Source: Gnetum montanum
Taxonomy: Eukaryota; Streptophyta; Gnetopsida; Gnetales; Gnetaceae
DNA: 64,000 nt
Reading direction: 5' to 3'
Assembly (NCBI GenBank): GCA_015680685.1
Contig: MNCI01037593.1
Span: 186,546-250,545 of the forward strand
Below are positions 1-12,074 of the stretch, one piece after another. A program made the position numbers and the translations under genes. Numbering within the stretch: position 1 is the stretch's first letter; each line of letters begins with the position of its first letter. The notes beneath the pieces are model-generated. The model was not told where the DNA came from. It did no database searches and saw only the letters and a program-made list of their open reading frames with translations.

Positions 1-479
1 AAGGATCAAACAAGGAATTTCTTCAAGACAATCCTACTATGCTACCAAAAATTGCTGCGTAAACTACCACGTACGAGATTCCATTTTGACTAGATAATAG
101 ATGTCAACGATTGCATTCAAACAGAACCTTTAAAAGACTTGACAATTTCTGATTGAAATACCACGGGAATTCACTTTAAAGATAAAAAGAAGCTATTCTG
201 GTCCCATCAAAATACCAAAGATTTTCTGAACCCTCTCGACTACTGAATTGTTCAACGGCATGACTACAAACAGAGGCTCTCTTACAACAATCCCAATAGC
301 AGTTCCCACACATTGCACAATAACGAAATTTACTACTAAAATGCTCTTAAGGCTTTTAAACACAAGCGCTTCTATGGCAAAATTTTAATAGAAATTTCTA
401 TCGGGCAACAAGAACAATAAGAGCAATCTAAAAATCCCAAAATTACTTGCCAAGGATGATACTATCTAAACCACTAGCT

Positions 480-1000
480 AAACAATTTAAACAAAATAAA
501 AAATAAAATACATAACACACAGGACCATGACAAAGAGGCTGAAATATTTTCTTTAGCAAGCCATCTCACAAGCAATCTTCTTTACAAATCTTCTTTACAA
601 AATGCTCTTCTCAAAACCCAAAGTGTGTCTTCAAGTGAGAACCTAAGTGCTAGCTAATAGCTTTTCAAAGTATGATCTCCAAAAATGTGATGTATGAGAC
701 CTCCCACCAAAAAGTCCTTCCAAAAGTCCCTTTTTTCTCCTTGACCCCTAAAGCCTTTTTATAGGGTTCCAAGGTAGGTAGGGAAGTTACATATTCAAAA
801 ATATCTTACCTAACTTCTCTCCCAAGTAACTTGCCCAACAAGTTAGGGAGTATTATCTTAGGAAGTTAGGAAGTTAGGAGATAAATATTGCTTTTGAAAA
901 ATAAATCCAATAATTTCATATAATTGTTTACAATTATAGCTTTAATAGCCTTTCATTTTTTACTTGTTTTAAAATTTTGAAGAATGCTTATTTAAGTTCT
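480..1000 (-). mobile_element. LTR-like stretch with minus-strand TATA box
   Basis: A TATA box on the minus strand (CCCTATAAAAAGG, 754-766) sits in a non-coding stretch that looks like an LTR promoter region: upstream on that strand lie short repeats of GGAAGTTA (about 840-880), downstream a leader-like sequence. A perfect 2 x 13-bp tandem repeat (AATCTTCTTTACA) lies at 574-599. No second LTR copy and no coding domain could be tied to it, so it may equally be a solo LTR or an ordinary promoter. Positions 1-480 hold nothing recognisable. Confidence 0.3.
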
Positions 1001-1178
1001 TAGTGATTTTATAAACAAGGTGATAACATAATATCTACCTTGGCATAAATGTTGCTGGTACCTTAATCCTAAATAATTCATGTGCACTTTCACCTGTATG
1101 AAAATGGCTGGAAAATTTAAATTCGAAATATCAAGCCCGAATGTGAAGGCACCAGGCCTAGAACTGCCAGCAACTAAT

Positions 1179-1560
1179 TCAAATTATCTTGCCCTGCCGA
1201 AAATCGTTACCAACAACTAACATCTCAGGAGAAGGCTCAGCCACCGCGTCAGGAAATGTTGCCCTATGTCCCGTAAGATTCTGCAACTGTTCTAACCTTC
1301 GCCTCTCACAAGTGCTCTTCCGATTTTGATGATTATACAGAAATTTTGCAAGGTGTTTTATCCTTGAACAGAGCAAATTCGTATCTGCCGTTGCTGCCGT
1401 TGAAGCCGGCGTTGTCGTGCTTCAAGAAGAAGCTTCCGCTGGATCTGTGAAACCTAGAATTGCCACCGTCCTCGGTGTACGCTGACGAGGCATCTCTGGA
1501 TTGATCAAACCGTCGGTCACACCTGGAAACCCTATCAATCCAGGATGAGGTGAAGACTTG
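1179..1560 (-). pseudogene. Possible host-gene exon fragment, CpG-rich
   Basis: This stretch and its neighbour up to 1830 differ from the rest of the window by many CpG and CGxCG words and higher GC, more like a gene or a recently captured gene piece than like old methylated repeats. On the minus strand a possible splice acceptor (CTATCAG) near 1557 is followed by a proline-, serine- and threonine-rich reading frame with one TGA near 1412. It then runs openly to 1179, ending in an ATFPDAVAEPSPEMLVV-type segment. I recognise no domain. The opposite strand at 1575-1763 is also open and hydrophobic. Direction, exon limits and identity are uncertain. Confidence 0.25.
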
Positions 1561-1829
1561 CTGATAGTTTCTTTATGTTACTTGCCCCTTTTCCCGCTGG
1601 CTGCGCCTCCCTCTGCCAGATCTGCGCCAAAGCCAAGGTTGTAGCCGCCATGCACGCGACAGAGGCTTCTCTTCTTCTGTCGTTGATCTTTCATCCACCG
1701 TTGTGCATCCTCCTACTGCTGGCCATCTATCCTCCACTCGCAGGTTCTGGAAGTATTCCTTGAGAATTTGAAGCCATTTCTGGCGATGCCGGTGGCCAGG
1801 GTGACGCCCAAGCCCAAGCCAATGCTGAG

Positions 1830-3950
1830 GTCTATGATATTTTTGCTATTTTATTCAGTTTTTTCTGCAACAGAAACCTTCTCATCCTTTGTTAATTAAA
1901 TTTACCGAATGAAATTCAAAACCTGTTGGTAATCCATTCATGAGATCTTCCGCACACTTCCAACTCTTAAGTGGACCTTAATAATCCATTATCCAACATT
2001 AGCGGGGAGTATGCCTTTTGCGGTAAATAATTTCATCCTTTGTCTGCTGTTCCAATCTTCAATAAAGGAATTTTAATCTTGCTTTCCAAGAAGGCCTCAA
2101 CATCAAAATTATTTACTAGTGGATGTTTCTTCAAAAATACCCATCAACTCACAATACTAAAACTGCAAATTTACAACTAGGGATTGTGCCAATTTTAAAT
2201 AAAATATTCCAACTGTTCCATGGAATGGCCAAATGTGCCAACACTTAGTTGTAAAATTTTTTGGGTAAATGCTTGAATTTTTGTTGTTGGGTAACACACT
2301 AAGAGTCTTCAATGCTCAGCCAATTACCAATTTACCAAAAAGGTCTTTTAAAGTGTTGAAATTTGATTTAAATAAGCAGATGGTACTTAATTTCTTGCTG
2401 CAAAATTCCTGTCATGATTTCTAATAGGTTGGTGTGATTTGCAAGTGTAGCAGGTAATTATTTTTCGTGTAGTTATCCATTTATAGCAAGTTTTGATACC
2501 CCAAGGCCATCAAAACCACATTGGATACTATAAGTAGTAAATGAACTTTTGTTGCTACACTAGCTTCACCTCAACTACGCTGGCCTTGGAAAGCTATGCT
2601 AGCAGTGTTGAAATTTTTTTGGAAATATGGTGAATGCGCTATCCATGTGAAGATTGTTGAGAATTTGTGATGACGATGTTGGCCATGTTGTAGCTATTGG
2701 AGATTGTGATGACCATGTTGACCATTGCTGGGAAAATGGGAAATCCAACAACTATTTCACACAAGATCTTTTGGTTTTCTAGCACTAAAATTTTCTATTG
2801 TTACATTATCTACATACTCATACAAATTGAAGATAAGATGGATGAAGTTGTATGATGTTTAAAAGAAGATAGGTTCAATAGAAGTCATGAAGAAGAAAGA
2901 TTCCAAGAAATCAAGAGCCATGAATAAATTTAAGAAACATAGAATCATCATCAAAGAGCTATGAATAAGCTCTAGTTTCCTAAGCCTAGATGAAATAAGT
3001 GCTCAAAGCCCTATTATTCTTGATTACATTATGCTAAATCGATCCCTCATAATAATTGAAAGAAATGAGTTAAGTTATATTGAAACCTGACTCAAACATT
3101 TGTAATCTCACATTAAGAAGAAATAAAGAAATAAAAGAAAAAAATATTTTGTAATAATTCATTATTTTATAGAATCTTATTGACATAAAAATTCATTACA
3201 TTGTACTAACACAAGTAACCATAAATGTTTAATATGTGAAGATAAAAAGTCTCAAATTTACAATTTAAGAAGGGTTTGTATAATTTCAAGTGTTTGTGAG
3301 TGAAACAATGATAATTTCTATATACAAGCATGCAAAAATTAACATGAGTCCATTTTGTAGCAACCCGTGAACAATTTCATTCAAGCACATGATGAATCTA
3401 GAAAAGAAGTTTAATTTTAATGCTACTTTTGCTGATAAAGAGACATCAATGATGTTGTCGATAACCCTAGTGCAAGGCAAGCTTAATATTAAGCATACTA
3501 TCACATATAGTGCAAATTATCTATAACTAATGATGGATTTAGAAATTCATGAGAAATTAGAAAAGATGGGCATGGGAGGCTATATGAATTTCAAACTTGC
3601 TTTCTCAAAATGCATGATGAATGAAAAATTGAATCAATCACTAAAGACTTACTATGAAAGCATAATGAAGATCTTTTATTAGGGTAATTCTAAATATCTC
3701 TCTATCAACGAAGAAACCATTCATTTTATTATCCAATATAAGAAAGTCTATCTATCATCTGTAGATACATGAGGCATCAATCATTAAGCCCTAGTGCCAG
3801 CATTCCTATTTAAACCAAAGCTTCATGATCACCGAGAAAATATTTGGATTAATGTTAATACATTGAATTATTCTCTAAGATCCATATGCAAGATTTACAA
3901 CAATTGGATGGATTGAATGTATCATGAAACAAATATTTAATGGGGTTTCC
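1830..3950. other. No gene recognised; repeat-like patch at 2400-2760
   Basis: The only recognisable part is about 2400-2760. It resembles 31.84-32.22 kb, sharing the words CTATAAGTAGTAAATGAACTT and TTGCTACACTAGC and the following GTTGGAAATTT-type segment. It is a degraded third copy of the palindrome-bearing repeat described there. The remainder is AT-rich sequence with frequent stops in all frames. Confidence 0.35.
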
Positions 3951-3958
3951 TCAAGATT

Positions 3959-4282
3959 TTGTACTATGTCCAATCTTGGAGATTAAAGTACACATGGGAA
4001 AAAATTATAGTGTACAATTTTTATCATACACTTGTTAATCTTGAAGAATGGAAAATTAGCCAATTTGGCTTTGAAGGATTTTTAAAATTATTAGTAAAGA
4101 AAGTTTGCAACAAGGAATTACCAGTTCAACTAACAGCAAATATGGTAATATTTGTTCTATTGGCTAAGAGGGAGGCTACAAATTTGAATGATATGAAAAA
4201 TGTTTTGATTCATGACACTTCAATTATAAACATAGAGGCAAGAATAACTATAGTGACAATAAACACTAGAATAACCACATGA
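3959..4282 (+). CDS. Unidentified open frame, 107 codons
   Basis: An open frame of 107 codons from ATG to TGA on the strand that carries the Tat-type pol remnant further right. It has no motif I know: no zinc knuckle, no catalytic triad, no clear membrane segment. Sequence before it (3.5-3.95 kb) reads as broken protein-like fragments in the same direction, so it may be part of a decayed upstream ORF of the same or another retroelement. It is probably not a functional gene. Confidence 0.15.
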   Translation: MYYVQSWRLKYTWEKIIVYNFYHTLVNLEEWKISQFGFEGFLKLLVKKVCNKELPVQLTANMVIFVLLAKREATNLNDMKNVLIHDTSIINIEARITIVTINTRITT

Positions 4283-5309
4283 AGAATAGCTGAGCATACT
4301 ATGCTCACTAAGGCATCAAGTGTAGGTCCTGCAAAGAAGCCTAGATCTATACCTACTGTTCATAAGACAATAATAGATAAAAGGAAAGAGCATAGTTTCT
4401 CATAAGTGGGAGGAATATCTTGGTAAATAATTCTCTCTTATACCTACTCATAATTATATTGATAAGGTAGATCTTAAGTCATTCATTGGCTTGGCTATTT
4501 TGGATGTGAAGGCCTGAGCACAAAATAGAAAAATTATGAATATAACTAAGGTAACAGATACCTTTAGGACTTGTGTTGATATAGTATCAATCAATTCTTG
4601 GAAGTTAATTAGAGCATAGAATTATTTACCTCAAATGATAATTACTTAATCTTATGAATGTAATAATAATAAGATTATTTTTGGAAAGAACTTGTTGAGC
4701 AATGGAGTAAGGATGCTAATGGTATGATCAAGAAAAGAGTGAAGTATTGGTTGGACTTTAGAGAATAAAATATTCTAAATGATCATGAACTTGTAAGAGC
4801 ATGAGTGTATTTGTATATTGAGTTCATGATTCACTATGTAGCATTTCTCTAGATTAAAAATTACAAACTTGATGAAATTTCAAGTGCAATAATGAGATTG
4901 TTAATTATTGAGAAAGAAAAGAAAGATTGGGATATCATGCTTCAAATAAAAATCAGAAAATTTGATAAGAGGAAGAAATATTTTTATAATTTTTCTTAGA
5001 TAGTGGAACAATACAAGGCATATATCATACCTAAATTTTAGCTCCTAGATAAAGAACAAGAAAAATAAGCATAGTCTACAAATACAATGGAAGCAGTTGC
5101 AAACGTAAAAGACAAGTGTCAATATGAGGTCAATGACCTTAAGAATAAATATTCTTAACTAAGAAATACATGAAAGATCTTTGTAACACTAACTAAGAAT
5201 TTGTTAATGAGCATTAAGAATTAAAAAAATATTTAGAAAGCAAAGGAACACATACATAAGGTAAGTTACTCTGCTAAAGAAAATAGATTGAAGTTAAGTT
5301 TTAAGAAAA

Positions 5310-5530
5310 GTGAAGTTGCTACACATTAGGAAACCTTGTACTATTATAACAAGAAATAGATCTATTGAAGACTTATATCCTCATCTCGTTCTTTATCCAA
5401 AAATGGCTAAGGAGCTTACTACTAATTTTGCTTATACCTTAGGTCATATTTCATTTTCTGAAAACATGCTAGTTGATGCTTTGGTAATATTTCTAATTCA
5501 TGATGATCCATCTACCATATGATATTAACT
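5310..5530 (+). pseudogene. Second (archaeal-type) RNase H C-terminus, Tat-type remnant
   Basis: The 70-codon frame aligns by eye with the end of the additional RNase H domain of Tat-lineage Ty3/gypsy elements: a P-H-L-x-x-Y-P-K-M-A-K-E-L segment, then HISFSENMLVDAL, matching the usual H-V-P-R-x-E-N-x-x-A-D-A-L. The alanine and aspartate spacing of the last catalytic region is kept. An integrase on the same strand follows 250 bp later, which fits the Tat pol order. The upstream part of the domain and the reverse transcriptase were not found; 4.3-5.3 kb is broken, lysine-rich sequence. Confidence 0.6.
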
Positions 5531-5739
5531 TGTGCAATCTATTTGCTTAAATCCTATTACACAATATCTTAATATTTTGGTCAATGCTATCAACACAAAT
5601 GATGAAAAAAATTAATATGTTTATATTCTTTATTTTCTCACTATTGGAGAAACGTCTAATCATCTAATACCTACTAAAAAATATGCTTTATGTAAATGTA
5701 GTTGGCATTTCCATTTATTGAATCTTGATATCTTATGTT

Positions 5740-6830
5740 GAGTTTCTTCTCAAGGTGTTTTCTATGTTATCTCAATCTAGCTAAGTCTAAGATATTCCTT
5801 GATTAAGTTCATTTAGGAGTTTGTAGTAAATGCTTAGGATCTTGTTCCTTGACCAATTGTATTATTTCTTTAGGCTATTGGTTGCTAGCCTTACCTAAAT
5901 GTGTTTATAACCTAGTCTACATATGTGATATTTATTAGAGACATGCACTGCTTATTTACCTTCCTTCACAAGAGCTTAATATATCTTAGATCACATGTCC
6001 TTTTCAAAAATGGGGTCTAGATCTTATTGGTGTTATTAATCCTTCTTCATCTACCAAGCACCAATTTATTTTGACTACGATAAAATATTTTACTAAGTGG
6101 GTTGAATTTATTTCTTTGCATTCCATAAAATCCCACTTTATTTATCACTTCATTCTCGATCACATAATAACTCATTTCAATGTACCTCTCCAATTTATAA
6201 CTAATAATTGATCTCAGATAAAAAGTAAAAAGGTAGCTAATTTTTTTTCATGTATCACATCATCCAATCATTTTCATCATCCTATTACCCTTAGTATAAT
6301 GTTTAAGTTGAATCCACCAATAAAACTCTCATTCATTTCCTTCATACCATGGTCAATAAAGCCTAATGCAATTGGTGCATACAACTATCTCATGATTTTT
6401 AGGTTCACTACACTATCTTTGATACAGCTATTGGTCATTCCCCATATCATTTAACATATAGTTCTACGGTAGTCTTTCTAGTTGAGCTTCGTATCTCATG
6501 TCTCCATGTTGTTCTACATTATTAGTATTTAGATTAAGATAATAACAACATGTGATGTATTCAGTTGGATATCCTTTAAGAACAATGATAAGCTATTCTT
6601 CAACATCTACATGGATATGAAGAATACATTCAACGTGGCCATTCCATATACATCAAAATTATAGAGATTCACAAAGGTAATTTGGTCCTTCGTCATTTTC
6701 CAAGCTTCAAAGATACAAAGTTCTACCCCAACTATATTTCGTATGATCTTAAAGGACATCAATTTTTATATCCTATTAATACAAACTTCTTAAAATGCTA
6801 CTATATGTATATAGCTATAGCATTGAACCT
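5740..6830 (+). pseudogene. Tat-type integrase remnant
   Basis: The zinc-binding region is degraded (cysteine-rich, 5.80-5.95 kb). The core starts at about 5998 with C-P-F-Q-K-W-G-L-D-L-I-G, followed by ILTTIKYFTKWVEF and a HFILDHIITHF segment; the first catalytic aspartate (WGLD) is visible, while the D-x-G region is changed to TNN and a stop. The C-terminal end (about 6660-6810) keeps the pattern of Tat integrases, with a G-N-L-V-L-R box and a D-L-K-G-H-Q-F segment ending in YYM. Many stops and frame changes make it non-functional. A second copy lies inverted at 24.6-25.8 kb. Confidence 0.7.
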
Positions 6831-6999
6831 ACTGATGATTTGAGATTGAGTATGTGTTTTCCTAGCAGTAGTTTATTTTTTATCAGATTTTCTATACTAC
6901 GTTAGGATAATTGTTTTGCTTTAAACTCAATTCCATTTGTATTATTTTTCTTACTAGTCTTCCTCTCCATCTTATATTCTACAATATATTTAGATATTT

Positions 7000-7920
7000 T
7001 CTTTATATTTTTCTATTCTATCTATTGCATTCTCCTCTATGTTCTTAGCACAAATTAGTGAGGTTTTGGAGTGATTGAGCTTCTCATTTCTTCATGTCAG
7101 GGTATGATTGAGTGTACTATTAAGTGAAATAGGAAATGACTATTTTGAAAATATATGACATTCTTTTCAATCATTTAGTATGTAGGATTTAGTGATTCCC
7201 TACTTCTATGACATAACATTATCCTCATGATAGGTCTATAGATTATATCCTTTTTTCTCCCCTTTTCTTTTTTTCTTTTTTGTTTTTTGTATGCTATAAT
7301 TTCTACTCTATTTTACTATAATTCTCTCTTCTTTTTCTCATCCCCTCTTCTCATTTTTTTCCATTTCTCTCTATATTTAGCATTAGTGAGATTAAAAGAG
7401 TATCTCCACCTTGATGCAACAAGGGAGTTTTAAGTGTAGAGTGATATAAGAAGTGTGAATGTTTATATGAGTGAGGTAATGAAGAGGTCAGTTTTAGGGA
7501 TCTAGCCAAGTCCAACATTTATTACACAACACCTCATCATTGGTGTGTTGACAATGTCTCTAACATGCTTTCCCTCTACTTTATTATTTTCCATTTTCAT
7601 TTTTATCTATAATCTTATATTTCTCTTTTCATGCTCTACATTAGTAAGGCTAAATGAGTGTCTCTACTTTACTTTGGTAAGAGTGTGATTGAGAGGGATT
7701 AGGGAGTGCTTTATTAAAGTTTTTGAGTATTTCATGGGATCTTGCCACACACAACTTCTATGATGTAACACTTCACTGCAAATGTATTGATAATATCCCA
7801 AATTTTCTTCTCCATTATTCCACTTCATTTACATCCTCTTATAGGTACTCACAAACTAATGTTGCATTGCAAGAGCTTGATGAGGTCATCAATGAGCTTA
7901 AGTTCTAGTGAGGAACTTGG
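7000..7920 (+). repeat. Degenerate long tandem repeat after the integrase (about 3 units)
   Basis: Three diverged units recur, each with a CTAGCCAAGTCC / ACTTCTATGA / ACACCTCATCATTGG / GTGTTGACAATGTC pattern followed by a T- and CT-rich stretch. Recurrences fall near 7190, 7495 and 7740, giving spacings of about 240-310 bp. The reverse complement of the same units is found at 23.57-24.40 kb. Position between integrase and LTR fits the tandem-repeat-prone 3' untranslated zone known from Tat and Ogre elements. Confidence 0.6.
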
Positions 7921-8299
7921 TCCTATGCATTTTCTACTCACCATTATGATTTAGATAAAAACTTTGACTAAAGGACCCTCTATGATGTCTATGGATTTGA
8001 GGTCTATGATCATCAGGCTACTTCAGGGCATTAAGGTTGTATGGTAAAATATGTTCAAGGTTTAAGGTTTGGGTATGTAAGGTCAACTTGTTCTAACAAC
8101 ATCATGAGAGGGATTTATTTAGGCTTTAAAGCTAGTTGAATTTGCTTCCTTATCCTCCTAGCTTATTTATACATGACAAATTAAGCACATCAAGTGGTAC
8201 TTGTGTAATAAAATTATTAGATAATGTAAAAACAATGTAAAACACATTAAGAATAATGCCTATATGAGTCAAAACACATAAGATAATAGGCCAAACATA

Positions 8300-9300
8300 G
8301 TTCTACATTAGGGAAGTTTCTCCAAGATGGAAAAAGTAAAAATCATAGATCTAGGATAATTTAGGTCACAATCAACCATGCATGTTACCTCCTCAAGTTG
8401 TCAGGGTCAAGGGCTATGGATCCATGTAAAAATTTAGTAGTTTTGTATCTTTTCTTGATGGATTTTTCTTTAGTCTTTTAGTAGTATTCATCAAGAGGAT
8501 GTAATGTTGCATCTTCCTTAGCTTTTCTTGGCTTTTACAACTTAAACCATCTTCAGCAGTTCAAGATTTGATGTTTTGTGCCATTGGTAATGTTATTTCT
8601 AGTCCTCATATTTAACATTCACTAGAAATCATGTTTCACATTATTTGTAATGTCATTTTGGGATACTTATTTTTCAATCTTTAGTTTCAATGTTCAGCAT
8701 CATCACCTATGTTGATTTTGACATTTACTTTTTCAATAGTTTTATGATTAGTGTTCAACATCATTTTTATTTTTTGACATTCAAGGTCAATCCTGCTTTT
8801 GATGTTTGACAACAGTTCTCATGTCAACTATATTTTCAATATATGCTATCTCTACAAATACTATCTCTTCTATTCAAAACCATCTAAAAGATGTTTTTGG
8901 ATCCTAATGCATTGTTTGTTCGTAGTCTATGAGGCATTTATGACTTATAAATAGGAGGATACTTCTAAATAGATAGGGGTTGACAATCAATTAATTAGAT
9001 ATTAACAAGTAATTATTGCTAAAAATAAAGAGTCATCTACTTACTTTTTGAATGAAGAGATAGCTATCCTACATCAATATTTCCCTTGGCTATTACTCTT
9101 GTGAATGTTAGAATCTCTAAGCACTCTACCACTTATCAGAGTCTTATAATTTTCATTGCCTCTTCTGCTACCCTTCTTCTATCCTCATCATGTTGTATTC
9201 ATGACACATGGTAAATCTCATTGGATCTAGATCTACACTTAGATATGATTTAATTCTTTCATTTAAATTGTTACTTTCAATCTATAATAATACTTGTCCA
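8300..9300 (+). mobile_element. Probable 3' LTR of the plus-strand Tat-type remnant
   Basis: The TATA box CTTATAAATAGG (8944-8955) followed by AGGATAC is repeated almost exactly on the minus strand at 23,011-23,025. Upstream of it both copies share AGATTTGATGTTTTG and several TGTTGACATT-type words. Order is integrase, tandem repeats, LTR on both copies. I could not fix the LTR ends; the limits given are approximate. From 9300 to 10,130 I see no gene; a T-rich open frame at 9539-9739 has no recognised domain. Confidence 0.5.
8944..8955 (+). promoter_or_regulatory. LTR TATA box
   Basis: CTTATAAATAGG, conserved with its surroundings in the inverted relative at 23.0 kb, which supports a real promoter element rather than chance AT-richness. 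Confidence 0.5.
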
Positions 9301-10129
9301 CATGAGATCTTCATTAGGCACAAACAATAGTGAAAGAACCATGGTAATACAACTCCTTGTGAGTTGGTTCTAATCCCCTAACTACATCTTAGAGGATTGT
9401 TATTATATTATGTCGGGTTTCTTCTTGGTAATTTTACTTTTCTATTTTTTTAATTATAGTATTCTTTTCATACTTTGTGCTAAATATGCAATAGCTCTTA
9501 TTATGCTTTCTTTTTGTTTGTAGAACAAAAATTTACTCTTGAATTTTGAAGATCTTGCTATAAGTTCTCTTTTCTTGGACACATACATTTTTTTCCTTGC
9601 AGATCTCATTTTGTGTAATGATATTAGATTGCATTTCATTTACAGATTTTCTATTCCATGCATCCTTTTCTGCTTTATTTTTAGCTTGTGTTTAATAAAA
9701 ATAACATCTCAGGTTGTTAAAATTTCTAACAATCTATAAGTTCCTTTCAATTTGAAGATATATTCTTTAAAGCATTTGGAAGTTACATAATGCTTAGCTC
9801 ATTTCGTATAGGGTTGTTTTGAATCTCAGATTTATCACTATTGTAACTACAATAATTAACCTAGGGCATGTTTAGTAAGTTAGGAATGAGTACTTGTCTT
9901 CATTAGGCTAGTTAGCAATTTATTTCCATTGTTCCTTAGTTCATACATCTTATATTCATTCTACTATGTTTTGCCTTAGTATTTTAAGAGTTGATCAACA
10001 TCATTCAACTAGATAACTTACCAAGAGTTAAACCATACATCATGATTTCCACTAATTTTGGTAAGATGATAATAATCATGGACTCATTGTTAACACACTA
10101 GTGTAAAATACTATTTCATTCACAAATTA

Positions 10130-11062
10130 TGATTTGATCATATGTGTATGTTGGTGACCTATATGGTTGGGTAATAGATATTATCCAAATTTGTAAAGGA
10201 GTGTTTGAAATGTTAGAAATTCAAAGAAGGTAAATGAATGTATAAATATTATATACTTTTTCCAATTTCTAAGGGTTTATGGAATAGTATGTTAATGAAC
10301 TTTTTGAGTGAGATTCCAAAGAAAAAAAGTAGAAATGATGCCATTTTTTATAGTGGATAGATTCTCTAAAATGACATACTTCATTCTGTGCAAGAAGGTG
10401 AGTCATGCATCTCATGTTGAAAATTTATTTTTTCATAATGTTATGAAGTTACATGGAATTTCTTTGAATATTGTTAGTAGTAGAGACTCCAAGTTTACTA
10501 GTGATTTTTAGAGGTGCCTTTGGAAAATTTTAGGGAACAAAGCTGAATTTTCTAGTAGATATCATCCATAATCTAATGAACAAACTAGAGTAATTAATAA
10601 GTCTTTGTTGAATATTTTAGGATATTTGTATGAAGGATAGTCTAATAGGTAAAGAGATTTGTTATGTCATGCTGAATTTTCCTAGAATAATGATTTTTAT
10701 GTTGTTATTGAGTAAAGCCCATTTTAGCTGAACCATAGTTTTTGTCCAAAGATGGTGGATAACGTTATGAGCTTTGATGAAGAAGCTCAATTGAGTGTAG
10801 ATTTTTGTACCAAAGATGAAGGATATTTATGCTTAAGGGAAGGCAAATCTTAAGAAGAAGATTAAAGAGAGAGTTCTTAAGTGGAATGAGGGTAAGAGGA
10901 TGCTCAAATTTGATGTGGGTGATCTTTTTGGATGCACTTGAAGAAGAATAGGTTGAGAGGTGTCAACTTCTTAAAATTTAAAGATAAGAAGATGGGTCAT
11001 TTTAGGATAAAGACAAAAATTAATAGTAATGCTTTTGAAATTGACTTATGAAATGAGGTGGG
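10130..11062 (+). pseudogene. Chromovirus-type integrase, N-terminal and core part, split by insertion
   Basis: A degraded zinc-finger region (about 10,130-10,250) leads to a P-I-S-K-G-L-W motif and then an open stretch at 10,308-10,511 containing VDRFSKMTYFI, a VENLFFHNVMKLHG helix and SSRDSKFTSDF. These correspond to the V-D-R-F-S-K-M and I-V-S-D-R-D-x-x-F blocks of chromovirus integrases (first two catalytic aspartates). FSSRYHP follows, with the catalytic glutamate region nearby (SNEQT). The C-terminal HLKKNRLRG and NAFEIDL blocks reach 11,062, where a minus-strand LTR begins. The frame resumes at 16,815. Several TAG and TAA codons make it a pseudogene. Confidence 0.75.
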
Positions 11063-11906
11063 TGATGAGCGGCTAGGTATCCCTACATCCAACCATACGA
11101 ATACAAGCGTTCATGCACGATCTGGTCAAACTCCGCGGATAAGCTAGTTGTGGTATCTAGATCGTTACACGTTGATCGCAATTTGCTGTCTTCCCACTTG
11201 GACTAGTATTTGCTTTGTCATGTATGGTTTAGTCCAGAGTGAGGCATATGATGTGATTCTAAACTAATGCTACTCTTAGAGACAATGGGAAATAATCTGG
11301 ATTAAACTAATGAGTAATAGGAAATGAAGTCTAAGCTAACCTAAGTGCGATGAGCATACGTTCCTTAATCATCCATGCACATCTTGGACCTCGTGCATGA
11401 CTACTACTAGGATTACCAAGTGTAGATCCTAGGTACGCTACTGGGTTACCAAGTAGTCACACTTAAATGCTCGTGATTAAGTTGTACTCATTCCACATTT
11501 AACAACAAGAATAGTAAATGATGATACATAAATATTAACTAAGAAAGCAATAAATAACAATAACAATTAACAATTAAACTAGACAATTAAAACTAAGTGA
11601 ATGCTGCAATGATGAAGTAATCTCGATCTTTATTTCTGGTCATGTGCGCATCCAAGTACGTCACACTCAAATAAAGGTTCTGTAAAATTACAAGCATCAC
11701 ACTACGGGCATGTACTTGGGAAAATAATCTAACTCCTACGGAAACAAACTGAAAGAGTCTAGCTACAAATGACAAAAAGGCTCCTATATGAGATAGAGGG
11801 CCCTCTTATTTATAGCCCGAGATAGGTGGCTACGTAAATAGGGCCTTGTCGATGTAGCCACGTATACGCGGCCCCATCGATGCATCGACTTAATGACACT
11901 TCATCA
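11063..11906 (-). repeat. 3' LTR of the TR-GAG-type element
   Basis: 844 bp, TGATGA...TCATCA. On the minus strand it has the TATA box CTATAAATAAG (11,805-11,815) and, near its start, repeated CATCGATG words. It carries an extra ~30 bp relative to the 5' LTR (a second GTAGCCAC/ATCGATG unit). Confidence 0.9.
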
Positions 11907-11925
11907 TACCCCCACGACTGAGTAA
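11907..11925 (-). promoter_or_regulatory. Polypurine-tract region before 3' LTR
   Basis: Read on the minus strand, GTCGTGGGGGTA directly precedes the LTR start TGATGAAG. The same place is ATGGAGGTA before the LTR at 30,653 and ATGAAGGTA before the LTR at 27,719, so the site is conserved in the family. Confidence 0.6.
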
Positions 11926-12074
11926 AAACTCATTCTCGAGTCAAAGTGAGGAACAAGCTCAATTCAATACACAGTGGATAGGTATGGGATTATTGACTAA
12001 CTAGAAATTTATTCATGCCACAGTGGAGAATTAAATAAAATTTTGACACAGACACAAAAGATAAAACTAGAGAA

